A stretch of 64,000 bases of DNA, from the NCBI GenBank assembly GCA_014706295.1, contig JACSVZ010000005.1, positions 19,632,172 to 19,696,171 on the forward strand. The letters are read 5' to 3'. A program made the translations under genes and the position numbers. The notes under the pieces were generated by a model. The model did no database searches. It was not told where the DNA came from and worked only from the letters and a program-made list of their open reading frames with translations. This document shows positions 33,201 through 45,742 of the stretch, piece by piece (position 1 is the stretch's first letter; each line of letters begins with the position of its first letter). Origin of the DNA: Lycocorax pyrrhopterus obiensis. Lineage: Eukaryota; Chordata; Aves; Passeriformes; Paradisaeidae.

Positions 33201-36200
33201 TCGTGTCTCTTCATCCTTCACGCTTCCAGAGCACGCGTGGTTTGCACAGCCCCCGGCCCTTGGGGCTCTTGGGGGTGCTGCAGCTTGAGTGAAGAAGAGG
33301 CTCCTTCAAGCAATGGCACAAATAAACCCCAAATACAGCTGCAGGTCAAAAAGCTTCGTCTCTGTTTCATCTGTGTCAGCTGGGGCTGGGGTCAGCGGGG
33401 TGGGTTAGTGGCTCCTGAGGGACTGGCATCAAAACCTCCCATCCTTACTTCTCCTGGGGGACTTGGAGATGGGAGTGTTTGAGCCAGCTCGCCATCTGGG
33501 AAAGCCATACACAGAAAAGAGCTGGCAGATGGGAGTCTGGCCTCCGTTCCTCATCCCTCTGTAGCAACACTGTGCCAAGAAGAACTTTGTCCCTAGTACC
33601 TTCCAAGAGCCTGCCCTGCCTGTGTTGTCCTGTTGCGTTTACCGTGATGTTTCTTATCATGGTCATTGGTGTTAGTTGGCTGTCTCTGTAAAGCATTTTA
33701 AGCTGAGTTAATTGCCAGGCTTTTTCTTCCTCCTCTGTGATTGCTCTGATACAGCATGTGTCTTTCTTTTTACTGCACAAAAATAAAAATCCATTTAAGG
33801 GGAGAAGTTGGCTAAATTGCTAAAAAGAGGGATGGGATGTGAATAGATGACCTTGCTGCTTCCTATCCTTGGCTTTAACTTGCAGAGACCTCTTAATTGC
33901 CAACTCTCAGGTTTTCTATATTGGTATTTCCATTAATCATGGAAGGATTTTTATTTTATAATTTGAAATGTGTCCTAATATAATAAATGTAGGAGGAAAT
34001 AAGCTTTGTATTAAAAAGAAATTTATGGGCGTATTGTAGTGTTAAAGAGACCATGCTAAGCCTTTTTGCGGTGTAAATTGAGTAGGGTTTGACTTTAAAA
34101 AACCTCTTTAACTTGCTGTTATATAACTGCTTCTCTCATTAACGCAGTATCTTGCTGTTACGTAGTTTTATGGTCCCTTTTATTTTTTCAACGCATGAAA
34201 TACCTGTCGCTGTGTTCCTCTGGAGTGGGTGAGTTCATGAACCACTGAGGCTTGAGCTTTAGATGTTGGTGGTTCTGTGTCTGTGTCAGAGGGCTCGAGG
34301 AAGGGACTTGTGTTGAGCATCCTGCTTTGCAGAACGGGAAACTGAGGCAGCAGGGAGCCAGGATGGGAGTTTGGACCCCTCTCTCCCCCTTTGCATGAGG
34401 TTTTTGTGCAGCCACAGCAGGACCTGCACTGGTTAAATCTCCTTTCTCCACATGCAATGTGTGCTGTAGATGAAGTGTTTCATGTTCCTTTTCCCATGCT
34501 GTGCCAGGAGAAAGGATGGGGCTGGAGGGAGGAGGATTTCTGCTGTCGCTGCTCCTGAGCCCTGACAGCTGATTTTCCCTTGGCACTGTGCATGACTGTT
34601 CTTCAGGAGGCACACGATTGAACTGACATTAATATTAATCCTGTTCTTCTAGACTACACTTGCAAAAGTGACTTTTGACACTTTCTAGTAATTAGGGAGA
34701 GAGTGGATGTGGTAAAAGGTTCCTGTCTCCTCTCCTTCACAAGAGTCTGAAAGGATGCATAATCCTTCCAGAGCAAAGATGTAAATTACTAAAGTAGCTT
34801 TTATCAAGGAAAAAACCCTTTATAACAAGCAAGAAGGCAGAGTGAGGGCTGAGAGGTGCGAGGAGCCTTCACTCTGTCAGGGCTGTTGGTCACTGGCCTG
34901 GGGACTGCTTCCTGATCCTGGTTCTTGGCAGTGCTGAACCTAGCAGGGAGCTGCTTTTGGTTTGGGCACGATGCAGTTTGGGTGGCAGACACTGAAATGT
35001 GAGGTTCTGGCTGTTCTTTGACCCTGGATAGCCGTTTTTAATGGAGCTGTTGTTTGCTGTTTAAGTTTCTAAGAGCAGCATCAGATTAGATGTGTTTTTC
35101 GTGAGAGCTATTTGCTTTGATATGAGCTTGTTGCTCTGGTTGTGTGTTTGGGGCCTCAGTTTGCTCTTAAAAGTTGATTGAAAATGAGACTTTTTTTTGC
35201 TGCTACTTCCAGCTTTTCTGTTTCATTTTCTGTTGTCTGAGCCTAGAAAGATTTCTATTTTTTTCCCTCAATTTTATTTATTTTTAGCTAACAACACTTT
35301 TCTTAAAGTTGTCTACTTTCTCCATGAATAAATGCTTTGAGAATGTCAAAAAAAGAAGTTTAGCATCACAGAGCAGTGCTGGAGATGCCAGAACAAGTGG
35401 TGTCCCTCTGGCCTTTGTCCCCTGGCTTTTGTCCCATCCTGGTGAATGAATCAAGGTGCTGCTGAAGAGGCTCTTGCCTTGTGCAGTGCTCAGAACATCC
35501 CTCAGGATCTGTCCCTCTGCAGTGGGATGTCCACAAGTGAAGTGATGGGCCTTGAGCTTTGCCTGTTGCAATGGAGGAAGCACAGGATGGGGACATTAGT
35601 GGTACAATTTAAAAGCACTAAAAAGCCAAGTAAATCATTATAGTTGTGTCCTTCTGCTATTATGGTTGCTGGGGATACAAAAGGGTAGAAATTGCAGGCA
35701 AATAGCACTGTTATGTTTCAAATTAGTTTTAAGTCTTTATGCAAATTACAAGAATATGCTCCTTGATGTACTATGTACATTGCTGTATTCACTGTAAATC
35801 CAGAGCATCAAATCCTGTCTCCATTTTCCACCTCCCACTCCATCTTTTCTGCCCGCCTGTGACTCCTCGCTGGTGTGCTGTGGGCACACAGGAGACAGCA
35901 GGGCGAGGCTCGGGATCGCTCTGCTCGGCACCGGCACAGCAGTGCATGGAGTGTGTGGGAGCTGAAGCAAGCACAGTGCTGGCAGGCAAGCACAGCTCTC
36001 GGGGGCCACTGCTCAGCAATCTGGGCTCTGCCTTATCAGTCCTCTCCTTCAGCCAAGCTGCTTGCTCAGGACAAATTCCAGAAATGTCATCAATTTGCCC
36101 AAACAGTAATTGCGGCCATACTGATGCTTGGAGTTGGTTTCCTCTCCACTCTAATCAATTTCACCTCCCAATGTGAATTTTCTACTCTTCTTGTGCCTCT

Positions 36201-36204
36201 CCAG
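27277..36204 (+). other. GPC3: GPC3 intron 1
   Basis: The intron is 8928 bases long, from GTGAGA to a pyrimidine-rich acceptor (CTCTTCTTGTGCCTCTCCAG). No other exon was recognised. The first 0.8 kb is still GC-rich. The stretches at about 31.6-31.95 kb and 33.9-34.2 kb are AT-rich and look like possible conserved non-coding DNA, but this cannot be tested here. A 197-codon minus-strand frame at 28926-29519 and other open frames resemble no protein and are treated as chance. Confidence 0.85.
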
Positions 36205-36366
36205 GGACTGATCTGCAGGTATGTATCCCAAAGGGCTCCACGTGCTGCTCGAGGAAGATGGAGGAGAAGTACCAGGCAACCGCCCGCCTGAACATGGAGC
36301 AGCTGCTGCAGTCTGCCAGTGTGGAGCTGAAATTCCTTGTCATCCAGAATGCTGCTGTCTTCCAAG
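36205..36366 (+). CDS. GPC3: Glypican-3, exon 2
   Basis: The exon completes Gly56 and encodes residues 57-109 plus one base, phase 1 at both ends (162 bases), so it is symmetric. The protein contains [20 protein letters not shown] and then [17 protein letters not shown], nearly identical to mammalian glypican-3. Cys62, Cys69 and Cys70 are three of the cysteines conserved across glypicans and form disulfides in the core domain. The acceptor is CTCCAG|GGACTG and the donor CAAG|GTGAGT. The split codon after FQ would begin with G, matching the Glu that follows in the family. Exon 3 is not found in the remaining 27.6 kb, so the gene runs off the window. Confidence 0.98.
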
Positions 36367-37746
36367 GTGAGTGCTGGGGGTGCTCCAGTCACGTGCAGGA
36401 GGAGGCAGCATTTCTGCTCCTCTTCCTCAGCACTGGGCAATTGGAAGTGAGATGGCTGGAAGCTTTCTGTTCACTTGTTTTCATGTGTTTGTAGATATTA
36501 TATATGCTTGTTTATGATTAGTAGTACACCTGGTTTGCTATATGGTTACTCTGCAGGGTTTGTCCTAAATATTTCTGCAGCTGTAAGAATGAATGGAAAT
36601 TTAAAGACTAAACTTCTTGAGGTGCAAATTAAAAAAAAAAACCAAAAATAAACCACTTCTCCAAGAATTAAAATCTCTGTGCAAGTATTGACTTGTCTGA
36701 CTCTGTCAGTCCCAAAATACAGGCTGCAGGGATATGATCTGGTTGTCACCTTGGTGTAATGCTTGGTAAGATCTGCCTCAACTGTGTGTATTGTTATTGT
36801 TATCCACTGCACAACAAAGTTGGTTGTTCTGTGGGAAAAGTGGCAGAGGTTGCTGGTTCCCAATTCTGGTCCCTGGTGCCCCACAGGGTATTTGAGTGCT
36901 TGGTGACCTGATGCCCTGCTGTCTGGGGCAGCTCTTTTTCTAATGATAACATGATGGTTTTGTTTGTTTGCTTGTTTTTCATTTGCAAAATGAATCTTGG
37001 AATATTTTTTAGTGTGGATACACACTAGTTTGTGCCACTTAAATCTGCAATCATTTTTTTAGGGCCTTTACACAAGGAAAACTTATTCCATCTATGGTTA
37101 ATGTGCGGTGAAATGACTGCTTATTTGTTGAGTGCTGTCCTGTTGAGGTTCCATCATACTGTATTAATGGTGTTTTTGCCTGTATTTAAAAAAGCAGTCA
37201 TGGGCAATCAAGCATTTTTTCCTTCCTGATGATATTTTTGCAGAATAATTGATTTATTTTTGTTTATGCCTCACTAATAGCAAGACCCAAGGCCTGCTGA
37301 AGCCTGTGAGATCAGGGCAGAGCTCTGTTCTGGGCCACAACTGACTGATGAAGTCTAATATGTTGTTTTTTTCTATGTAAGATCAAATGAATTGCTGAGG
37401 GGATAACAGCAAATTTTTTCCCCCCAGTAATTCTTAATGCAGTTACCATTAAGTTCCAATTCTAATAACCAGAATGGAGTAAAACTAATGAGAGATTGGT
37501 TTCCTAGGCACTGGAAGTGTGGACCAGCTTCAGAAATGGTGAATAACCTGGGTGGAATACAAAGTGTTTGCCTCCCTCTTTCCCATTTGACAGAAACTGC
37601 AACATTAGTTTTTATTGTGTGTGGGAATGACACCCTGTGGTACTGCAGGTTGTGCACAGCAGTCGGGTGCTCTGGCTCAGAACTTTCTGCTCTTCTGGAG
37701 AAAGCTGAATCCCTTGCTTTGATTTTATTATATTCCACCCCTCCCG

Positions 37747-37773
37747 CCCCCCCCCCCCCCCCCCTTTTTTTTT
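37747..37773 (+). repeat. C18T9 homopolymer tract
   Basis: Eighteen C are followed directly by nine T, preceded by short C-rich runs. Such tracts are error-prone in sequencing and assembly, so the exact length should be treated with caution. The complementary G run could form a quadruplex. Confidence 0.9.
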
Positions 37774-40239
37774 AAACTGTTATTTCCATCCTGGCCCAGA
37801 GACCTGTGCAGGGATTTTGAAGCTGAAGTTATTCTGAGAAGCTCTGGTATGTGGAATTGCCATTCTTGGTGGTGGGGAAGAAAAGCATTTAATTGAACAG
37901 TTTCAGACCACTTCTGCTTATAAAAAAGCTCATGACTAAAAATAGTTTGCAATCCCATTGCAGAGGAGGAATTCCTAGCTGGAACCATTGAGGAGCTCAG
38001 TTTAATTACCTTGTATAAAGTGTTTTGGACTTGGAAGGACGATTCATTAGACTTTGAACACCATTTACTTTTGTTATCTTTAAAATTAGTTTGAAAGTAT
38101 GTAGAAGAACACTTTTAAATAGGTTGATCTTTTGATTGCTGCTTGCGTAAGAGTATTTTGATGGCAGTGCCAGAGGCTGTTCCAGCTATAGATGTTGTGC
38201 AAGATGCCCCTGCCAGGGCTGTGCCTGGGGCTGTGCAGGGCACTCAGCTTTTCGGGGGATGCTGGAGTGGTCAGGGAAGAGGAGCCCCTGACCACCATTG
38301 GAGTCCCAGGGGTCCCTGAGCATCTCCTGCAGGTCCTGGGCAGATTCCCTGTAGCTTTGGGAATTGGGACTGTAGGAATGGGATAGCTGAAAGCAGTGCC
38401 AGCTGTGAGATGTGCTCTGGCAGGGAAGAGAGCTCCCAATGTGTCTTGCTTTGGGTCAGACCCCCAGTCTGGGGACCCAGTGCAGAGGATGGATAATTGC
38501 ACCTCTCTCCAGGGAGGGGAAATGTGTTGGTATGGAAACACAGCCCAACCACTCATATTAAAAACACAAATGTGAAATCCTTCAGAGTTAATTTTAGTAT
38601 TTTACCCTGGCATCTAAAGGGACTGCTAGTCTGACAAGCAGAATCTCACCCAGATGTTATTATTTTGCACCAAATTTAATTTCTTCCTGCTGAAGCTAGA
38701 GCAGCATCTCTGCTGATAAAGATCAAGGGAAATTGTCTGGCATTTACAGGAAATCTCATCCAGGCCTATCTGTTACAATGTTCACTTAACAAAGTTTATA
38801 AGATTATTAGTTTTAGACCCTTGGGCTTTTTCTTTATTGCAGTTAAGAAGGAAAATCCCAACAAAAAAAATTCTCCATTCACTAAATTTAAATGGTACAA
38901 TTAGCGCCTGGTCTTATCTTGCAGGCATTTTTTAAAATTATGAAGATGATTTAAGTAGTGATTTAATCTTTTGGAAACTTGCTGTGTTTGACAATGTTAA
39001 AATGGATTGTGGCTGCCTCAACTGCAGTCAAACCTTACTCCAGGATTTTTTTTGCGGGCAGTTTTTTCACTTTCCCTTGGTATATCCATGCTGGTACCTG
39101 CCCATGTGGGTGCCTCCTGGTTGAGGTTCTCAGCTCTGAAGCTGGGATGTATCCCATCACCTGAGAACTGCTCATCTGTCTTTTGTCACATGACATTTAG
39201 TATTGCTACATGTTCTCATCCAAACTAACCAGTAGTTAGTGCAACTCACCTCCTGGAGAGAATGGTGAGAACCTTGCCTATGGTTTGCTTTCTCCCCTCT
39301 TTTTCTTCTGATAGATCTTTGCTTTTTTCAGTGGGGGAATTTCTGGCCCTGCCACCATCTAGTCTTTTCCCATTGAAACAATGACAACAAAAAAAAACCC
39401 TCAATGAATTCTACTGATTTCCTAAATAATAAATCTGAATAGCTCAACTTCGTGAAAGGTAAACTTGAGCAGGAAAATACCAGTGTGGTTCTTCATCTGT
39501 CCTTCCCCTCACTAAAGAACTCTGTTCCCTGGGGCTGGCTTGTGTCATGTTTATCAGTCCGATTCCTCCTGCTTCCCAAGCTTGGGAATATGCTTTTGAA
39601 TGGTCACTTAATTTCTTGCCCTGCATATTGGCCACATGGCTCTATGGATTACAGAAAACTAAACCTTTAGCAACTGCTCACTTGCAGCTTTTGTGGTATG
39701 TTCCTCCCAGTTCTTTGTTCAAGGGAAAAGGCACTTTAAAAAGTGGGAAGATGGCAACACAATTAAAGCACAGAAGGACCTCTGAGAGAAGAGGAGCATC
39801 TGCACCCATTCTTTGTGTCAGGCTTTCTGGTAATCTCTCCCCTCAATCAAGTGAGAAGAGCAGGAACAGGAGAGCTGACTGTGAGGGGCTGCTTCTGCAC
39901 ACTGAGCTCCTGGGGAGAACTGCTTTCAGTATTTTAAGTGATTGCTCAAATAAGTGATCAGCAGGATCTCTTGCTGCCTTTCTGCAGCCACTTCTGTTGA
40001 TGCCATTCCCATCCTGGAGGGACTTTTCCATGTGGTACAAACATGGGGCTATTGGAGTGTGTCAGTGGCTGCTCTGTCATCTCCTGGCAGTGGCATAAAT
40101 CGTGAGATACACAATGTGGCTGTTTGTGACCCTGAATTGAGCTGCCCCAATGCTTGTGTGGGTGTAGAATTTCCTTCCACCCACTTCCCAAAGAGCTCCT
40201 GTGGGGCTGCATTGCTGCTGGAGCTTTGGGAATGTGCTG

Positions 40240-40764
40240 GATGGTTGCCTTTCCCTGATCTTAAAATTAAGAGCCAAACACGGTTTAGAGGAAAAGGGGT
40301 TTTTACCTCAGTATTTATTTAAGTATCCTTAAGGTGCACCACTTCGTTCGGGCGAAATGTGCCAAAATGCACACCGAAATGTACACACACAATAGATCGC
40401 GTATACAATTTATAGACCTTGCAAATTAGCATATCTATCAAAGATTCCCCAATGAGAAGCTTAAATGAATAGCATGATATCCCCCCATCCCGAGGAATTC
40501 CCCCCTGGTTGGGCCTATCTTAGTTTACAGGATGTGTTCTAGAGAGGACCTTGGTTTCTCAGGATAGCATAGGGCCTTCTGGCCTCCAGCTGCGAGGCCC
40601 CCAGGATGTTTGGTCTCCTGGCTTAATGGAATATTGGGTCTAAGCTAAGATATCAGACTTAAGGAATTACAAGTATGCATGCTAAAAGCACTGGGGATGC
40701 CTAAAAGCTATATAAAAGGGTATATAAAAAGTATGTATAAAAAAGGCAAAAAATCATCATGGCA
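40240..40764 (-). mobile_element. Probable solo LTR of an endogenous retrovirus, minus orientation
   Basis: Read on the minus strand, a TATA-like box (TCTATAAATTG, around 40402-40412) is followed about 85 bases later by a polyadenylation signal (TTAAATAAATACTG, around 40311-40324) and then by a short U5-like stretch. This TATA-to-AATAAA spacing is the hallmark of an LTR. An inverted CCAAT motif lies upstream at about 40451. The stretch also contains CpGs, unlike its surroundings, which suggests a fairly young insertion. No internal retroviral sequence flanks it. Boundaries are approximate and no clear target duplication was found. Confidence 0.5.
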
Positions 40765-42937
40765 TCAGTAGGAGTGCAGTAACGCAAACTGGAAAATTGA
40801 CTGGGATGCTGCAGTTGAGGGCCCCTTGGTGAAGGCTGTAGGTGTAAATGAAGACCTGGTCTGTTCCTTCTCAAAGGCAATGGCGTCTTCCCTTCTGCAG
40901 ATGGCAGCTGGAAAATAACAAAAGCTGTATCAGGGGAAACTTGCAGGGGCTACAGAGATTTGAGGGGCTTTTGGAATGTGTGTTTCACAGTGGTTTCTAG
41001 GAAGACCGTAATAAATCAACACCAAAAAACCTGCCTGTACATGTTTATTTTCTTATTCATAGGAGAATCTTGTTCCTTGTCTCCTCTGGATGGGGCCCTT
41101 GGTGGTTCTGGCAGAGCAGGTGCTGTGGGGAGGATGTCAATTCATCTCCCCTTGTGTGCTGTGGTAGGATAAAGGCAGAGCTGTTAACTCTTAGTCCTAC
41201 CAGGCAGCTCTGAAGGCTGTAAATCCTCCATTAGGCATAAATGCAGCCATTTTGGTTATTTATAGTTATTTACACTATCCATTCATATCTGTCAGGAATG
41301 AAGGCAGTTTTGACATTGCAAGCTTCTATCAGGTTATCTTTAATCAGTTTAGAGGCACCTAAGCCACAAATATATCAAATAGCCGATCCTAATGTTGGAG
41401 TCCTCTAAAGTATGACTGAATTATTTATTTTGTTATGATGAAAATGTCTGGGCTTTATTGGGTTTTCTTTGAAGAACTTGATTCTGCTTGAAGTCTGGAA
41501 GATAAAAGATTAGTGATTGTCTCTCCAAGTTTCTTATTCCAAATCCTTCAAGGCTTTTCGTTTTTCATGAGCCGCTGTTACTACTTTAGAGTCAAGGCGA
41601 GGGAGCTGAGATTTCTTTTATTCTATTAAAGACGTTTAACTATATAAAGAATTTTATCTTTACTAATTACGCCTTGCACAGGTAAATCCAAGATACATGT
41701 AGAAATTAGATGAGAAGAGACGGGCTGTCTGGTGGGAGCTTTTGCATGTTAATCCTCAAGAAGGGTCCATTGATACCAGCACTGCCCAGCAGAGCTTGTT
41801 TCTTATCGTTTGGAATAGTTTAATACTCCAGTGTCTTTAAGCCAATTAAGTTTTGATAATTCAGGAAGGTCTTTCCAGTGTTGGCAGAAACGACAAGCCT
41901 TGGGTGGACTTTAGCACTGTGTTGTTCTACAGATCGTTGCCCTTAGTGTGGGGAGGGAGGGAGGAGGTGATATGGGGCAAGTGGGAGAAGCCTTTAGCTT
42001 GGAAAGTTAACTATTTCTGAATGTGGAGATGAGAGGTGCTGGGACTTGGGAGGTCTTGGAGTTGAACCAGCCCTGCAGAGGGGATATGCGACCAGGAGTC
42101 ATAGCTGTGGTGTGTGGATGGGCTTGGCTGTCTAACCAGTGTGCAGGATTGCACGGCTTTTCTAAACAGGAGGAAAGTGATTATGACTAACTGAATAAAT
42201 GTAAAAAATAATTCTTAGCAGGACTTGAAAGTGTCCTGAGTGGGGTGGTCAGTTTAGTAGCTGCAGGTGGAAAGCACATGTGAAAATGTCAACTCCTGCT
42301 TGTGGGCTCGTAAAATATTAAGCTGACATTTTAGTGTAGACTCAAAAAATGAATACATTTTTTGGAAGAGAATATTAAAACTCTTATTAGACTTTACAAG
42401 TAAATAAGCTCAAGAAACAGATCTCTGTATCATCTTATCATTCCTCTTCCTAATTAGTCCTCTGCTAACTGGAGTCTTGCTGCATCCTTCTGTGATGCAC
42501 CTATCTCCACTGTGGCCCTTCTCTCCAAAAGCTTTTTAATTTGTTGTTGCTTTAATATTTTCTTTTTTAAATAACTTGTATTTAAAATAGGAATTGTCTC
42601 ACTGGGTCAGTTCAGGCTGGTGTTCTGCCTTTGGTGGGGCTTCCTGCCAGATGCTGTGGATTTACAAAGTTTGTAGTGGAAAACTATGGTGATACATTTA
42701 CCAGGTTGAAAACGATGTTCTAAACCAATGATTACGGGTAGGTGGAAATAATGTCTGCATAATGAGAGATCTCTGCTTGTCAGAATTGGTCTAGGGAGGT
42801 AATGTTTCCTTTCAAATAACCAGAACTTATTGTTCATAAATCACAGTTAATCTGTTTAGTACACCAGCATACGAAGCTGGAAGTCTGGAGTGTGCCATAA
42901 TGCTTAGCTTTAGGAGCAGAGCTGTAATAGTAGCAGC

Positions 42938-42958
42938 AATTTCAAATGATTTGAAATT
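42938..42958. repeat. Perfect inverted repeat, 9-bp arms with 3-base spacer
   Basis: AATTTCAAA and TTTGAAATT are exact reverse complements separated by TGA. The site is AT-rich and symmetric, so it could bind a dimeric factor. It is too short for a microRNA precursor. Confidence 0.85.
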
Positions 42959-45602
42959 GGGGGATCAGCAAAATGCAGGAGTTTGTGGAGGCTCTGGGCA
43001 TTAAAAATGACTGCTGAGGATTGATGAGTTTCTTTAACAAATTGTAAAATCCATCATGCAGGAGTTAGGGCATGAAACTGCCCTCCTGAGCCACATAAAC
43101 CATGGCTTTGGAAGTATTGCATGACAGTGCATGCTACCGGGAAGGGATATTTTGAAAGATGTTTGGTTTTACTTTTGTTTCTTCCTCTCATTGCCTGAAG
43201 TTTCACTGCCAGCACAGCACTGGCATGCGGCTCACCGGGCTCTGGGGATGCTGGATGGGGCTTCCCCCAGAGGAGCCTCTCAGTGCCCCTTAAGATGCTG
43301 AGCTTGAGGTGTGGGGCTCCCCTCCTGCCTGGGCGCCCTCTCTCCTGCCTCAGTCAGTACCAGAGTGGTCCCATTTCCCATGATTTCCCAAAATCGTGGT
43401 GCATCTTGGACAGCCTTGCTCATAGTTGCTGGAGAACTTGGCATGTGTCTCAGGGGTGTTTCCTTGCAGGAGGGACCTTGCTGGCTTTTGCTACTGTTTC
43501 CCTGCATCCCCCCTTGAGCTCTGCAGCACATCCCCACACCGATGGCCTCTCATACTCCCACCTACATTTCCATGCATCTGTTGACTGCTGCAGGAAGATT
43601 CTGTGTTACGCCCTTTGCAGAGATTTAGCAGCAACCCTCTGGCATGTCCGTGGAGGAGTAAAATGTGTAGTAGGAGATATCCCTGGCCCCCCAGTCCCTG
43701 CTTTTGGGGCCTTCATGGCTTGAGGGGTGCAGTAGTGGGGAGTTGTGTGTGGTTGAGATCCCTCCCTGTGTCCTGCCTCTGTTTTTCCCCTGCAATTAAA
43801 CACTGCTGACGTCCTTCCTCTCATCGGTGAAATGAGGCTTGGAGGTTAATAAGGGGCTTTTTGTAACTGCCTACGTGCTGCTTCAGCAGTTTTTAAGCAC
43901 TGCACTTGGTGTCTGGGCTTAGGGGTCCCCAGTTCAAAGTGTGTGGAGTTCCTGGATGCTTGTGCCTTCTGTTGCTAGGGTGCTGTCCCCTGCCAGCTCT
44001 GATGCTGCTTTTCTGCTGTGGAAGGGGATGGTGCTTTCCTGCTTCTGAGGGGGGAGGGAGGAATTGACTGCGTGCACCTTGGGGCTGCTCTCTGGAATTA
44101 ATGCTGCAGCTCTATAGGGAATGTAGACCTTTTGGATGGGGATGTGTCTGGGCTGGGGGTCTGCAGGAGGATCACAGCCTTACTGGGGTGCCTGTGGCAT
44201 TTCCTGCAGTTTCTCCACGTCTGCGTTGTGGTGCTGCCTCTGTCCTATCTGCTCTGAACCACGTTGGCAGAACACGATCCTCTGCCTGCTTTCCCTGTCG
44301 GAACGTGAGTTGTGAGACAACCAGGGAGCGAGGGCTCCCTGTTCCTTCATGTCTCCTGCTTCCACAAGTGGGCTGTTTTCTGTAAATACCTTTTGAGCTC
44401 CAAGTTATCATCTTTTGATAGTTCAAGTACTAATGTTCTTTAAATGCCTCCCAACGCTATAAAGCAGTCAAATGACATCTCTTTAGCTTGCAGTAAGGTG
44501 ATATAAACGTCATGTTACCCTTGAATGTGGTATTTATGGAACTACTTGGTGCTATTGAATATTTGTGTTTTATCCTCTGTAGTTCCAGTACAGAAATGGG
44601 CACAGCAGCATCTTCCATCACTTGTCCTGAAAGGATATATAGAGGCATTCTCATCCTGCAAAGTGCTTAAAATGCAAACAAGAGCTAGTTTGCATTTGCT
44701 GGGGAGGAAAGGGGGAAGGAAGCCAGCACTCAGCAATAAAGACAGGGGCTGTCTCTGTAACGAAAACATTTTGCTAGATTGTCATCCGCTTCACTTTTAA
44801 AGCAGCAATAAGATATAGCGATAAAATGGCCAATGGTGCATTTCATCTGAGGGAAATGAACTCTTGCTGAGCCAATTAAACTGTCAATACACTGTGGTTT
44901 CACGTTCCCCTGAGCAGACTGGGTCACCTCAGGTGTGTTACTCACTCTGACTTCACCACTGATGTGAAATCAATTTTTGCAATTTATAATCTTTCATTCT
45001 ACTGTGAAAGTATATTAATCTGTGAAAAACAGCACTCAGTGAGGACGGATGACAGTTTTCCTCATGAGTGTGTATGGCTGGCAGTGCCTCTTGGATTATC
45101 TGGTGCATGGAAGGATGTGTAACTTTTGGACACTCTGGAGGCACTGACAATCCAGTCTTCAAGCATGGGCTTTATGCTTAAAATGTTCAAAAAATCATGG
45201 CAGCGCCTTGGTCAAACTTTTCACTACTCAACTGAAATTGAGTATTTTGAAATTGGCTTTACTCCCTCAGCCCAGAAGAGGCAGATCTCTCCACATTGTT
45301 TTTGGTATCAAAGAAGTACTTGTGGCAGACCTGTGGTATTATTGCTCCCTAGAAAGTAAAGCAGATACATCTGCATGGATGGTGGAGAGATGGTGAGGGA
45401 TATGGGATCTTCTGTGTTTGTTTCTGTGGCAGCAGTATCTGAATGTTTGAGTTTAGGTTTTTATCCTGCAGCTGTGAAGGGGATGCAGGCTGGACTGTGT
45501 CTGGTTTGGACTACCTGGGCAAACCCCTTCCATCCAGGCACACTGTGATGCTGTACCTGGTGCTGTGTCTACTTGCAGCCCTCAGAGTGCAGGTGTCATA
45601 GT

Positions 45603-45742
45603 AATCATGGAATCATTTAGGTTGGAAAAGACATTTAAGTTCATTGAATCCAACCATTAACCCAGCACTGCCAAGCCTACCACTAAACCATGTCCCCAGG
45701 TGCCCCATCCACATGGTTTTTGAACACTTCCAGGGAGAGAGA
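45603..45742 (-). mobile_element. CR1 LINE 3'-end fragment, minus orientation
   Basis: The reverse complement of the avian CR1 3' region is clear: AATCATGGAATCATTTAGG, then GGTTGGAAAAGAC, AATCCAACCATTAACCCAGC, ACTAAACCATGTCCC and TTGAACACTTCCAGGGA in the expected order. The element is severely 5'-truncated, as usual for CR1, and carries no open frame. This family is the main retrotransposon of birds. Confidence 0.92.
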
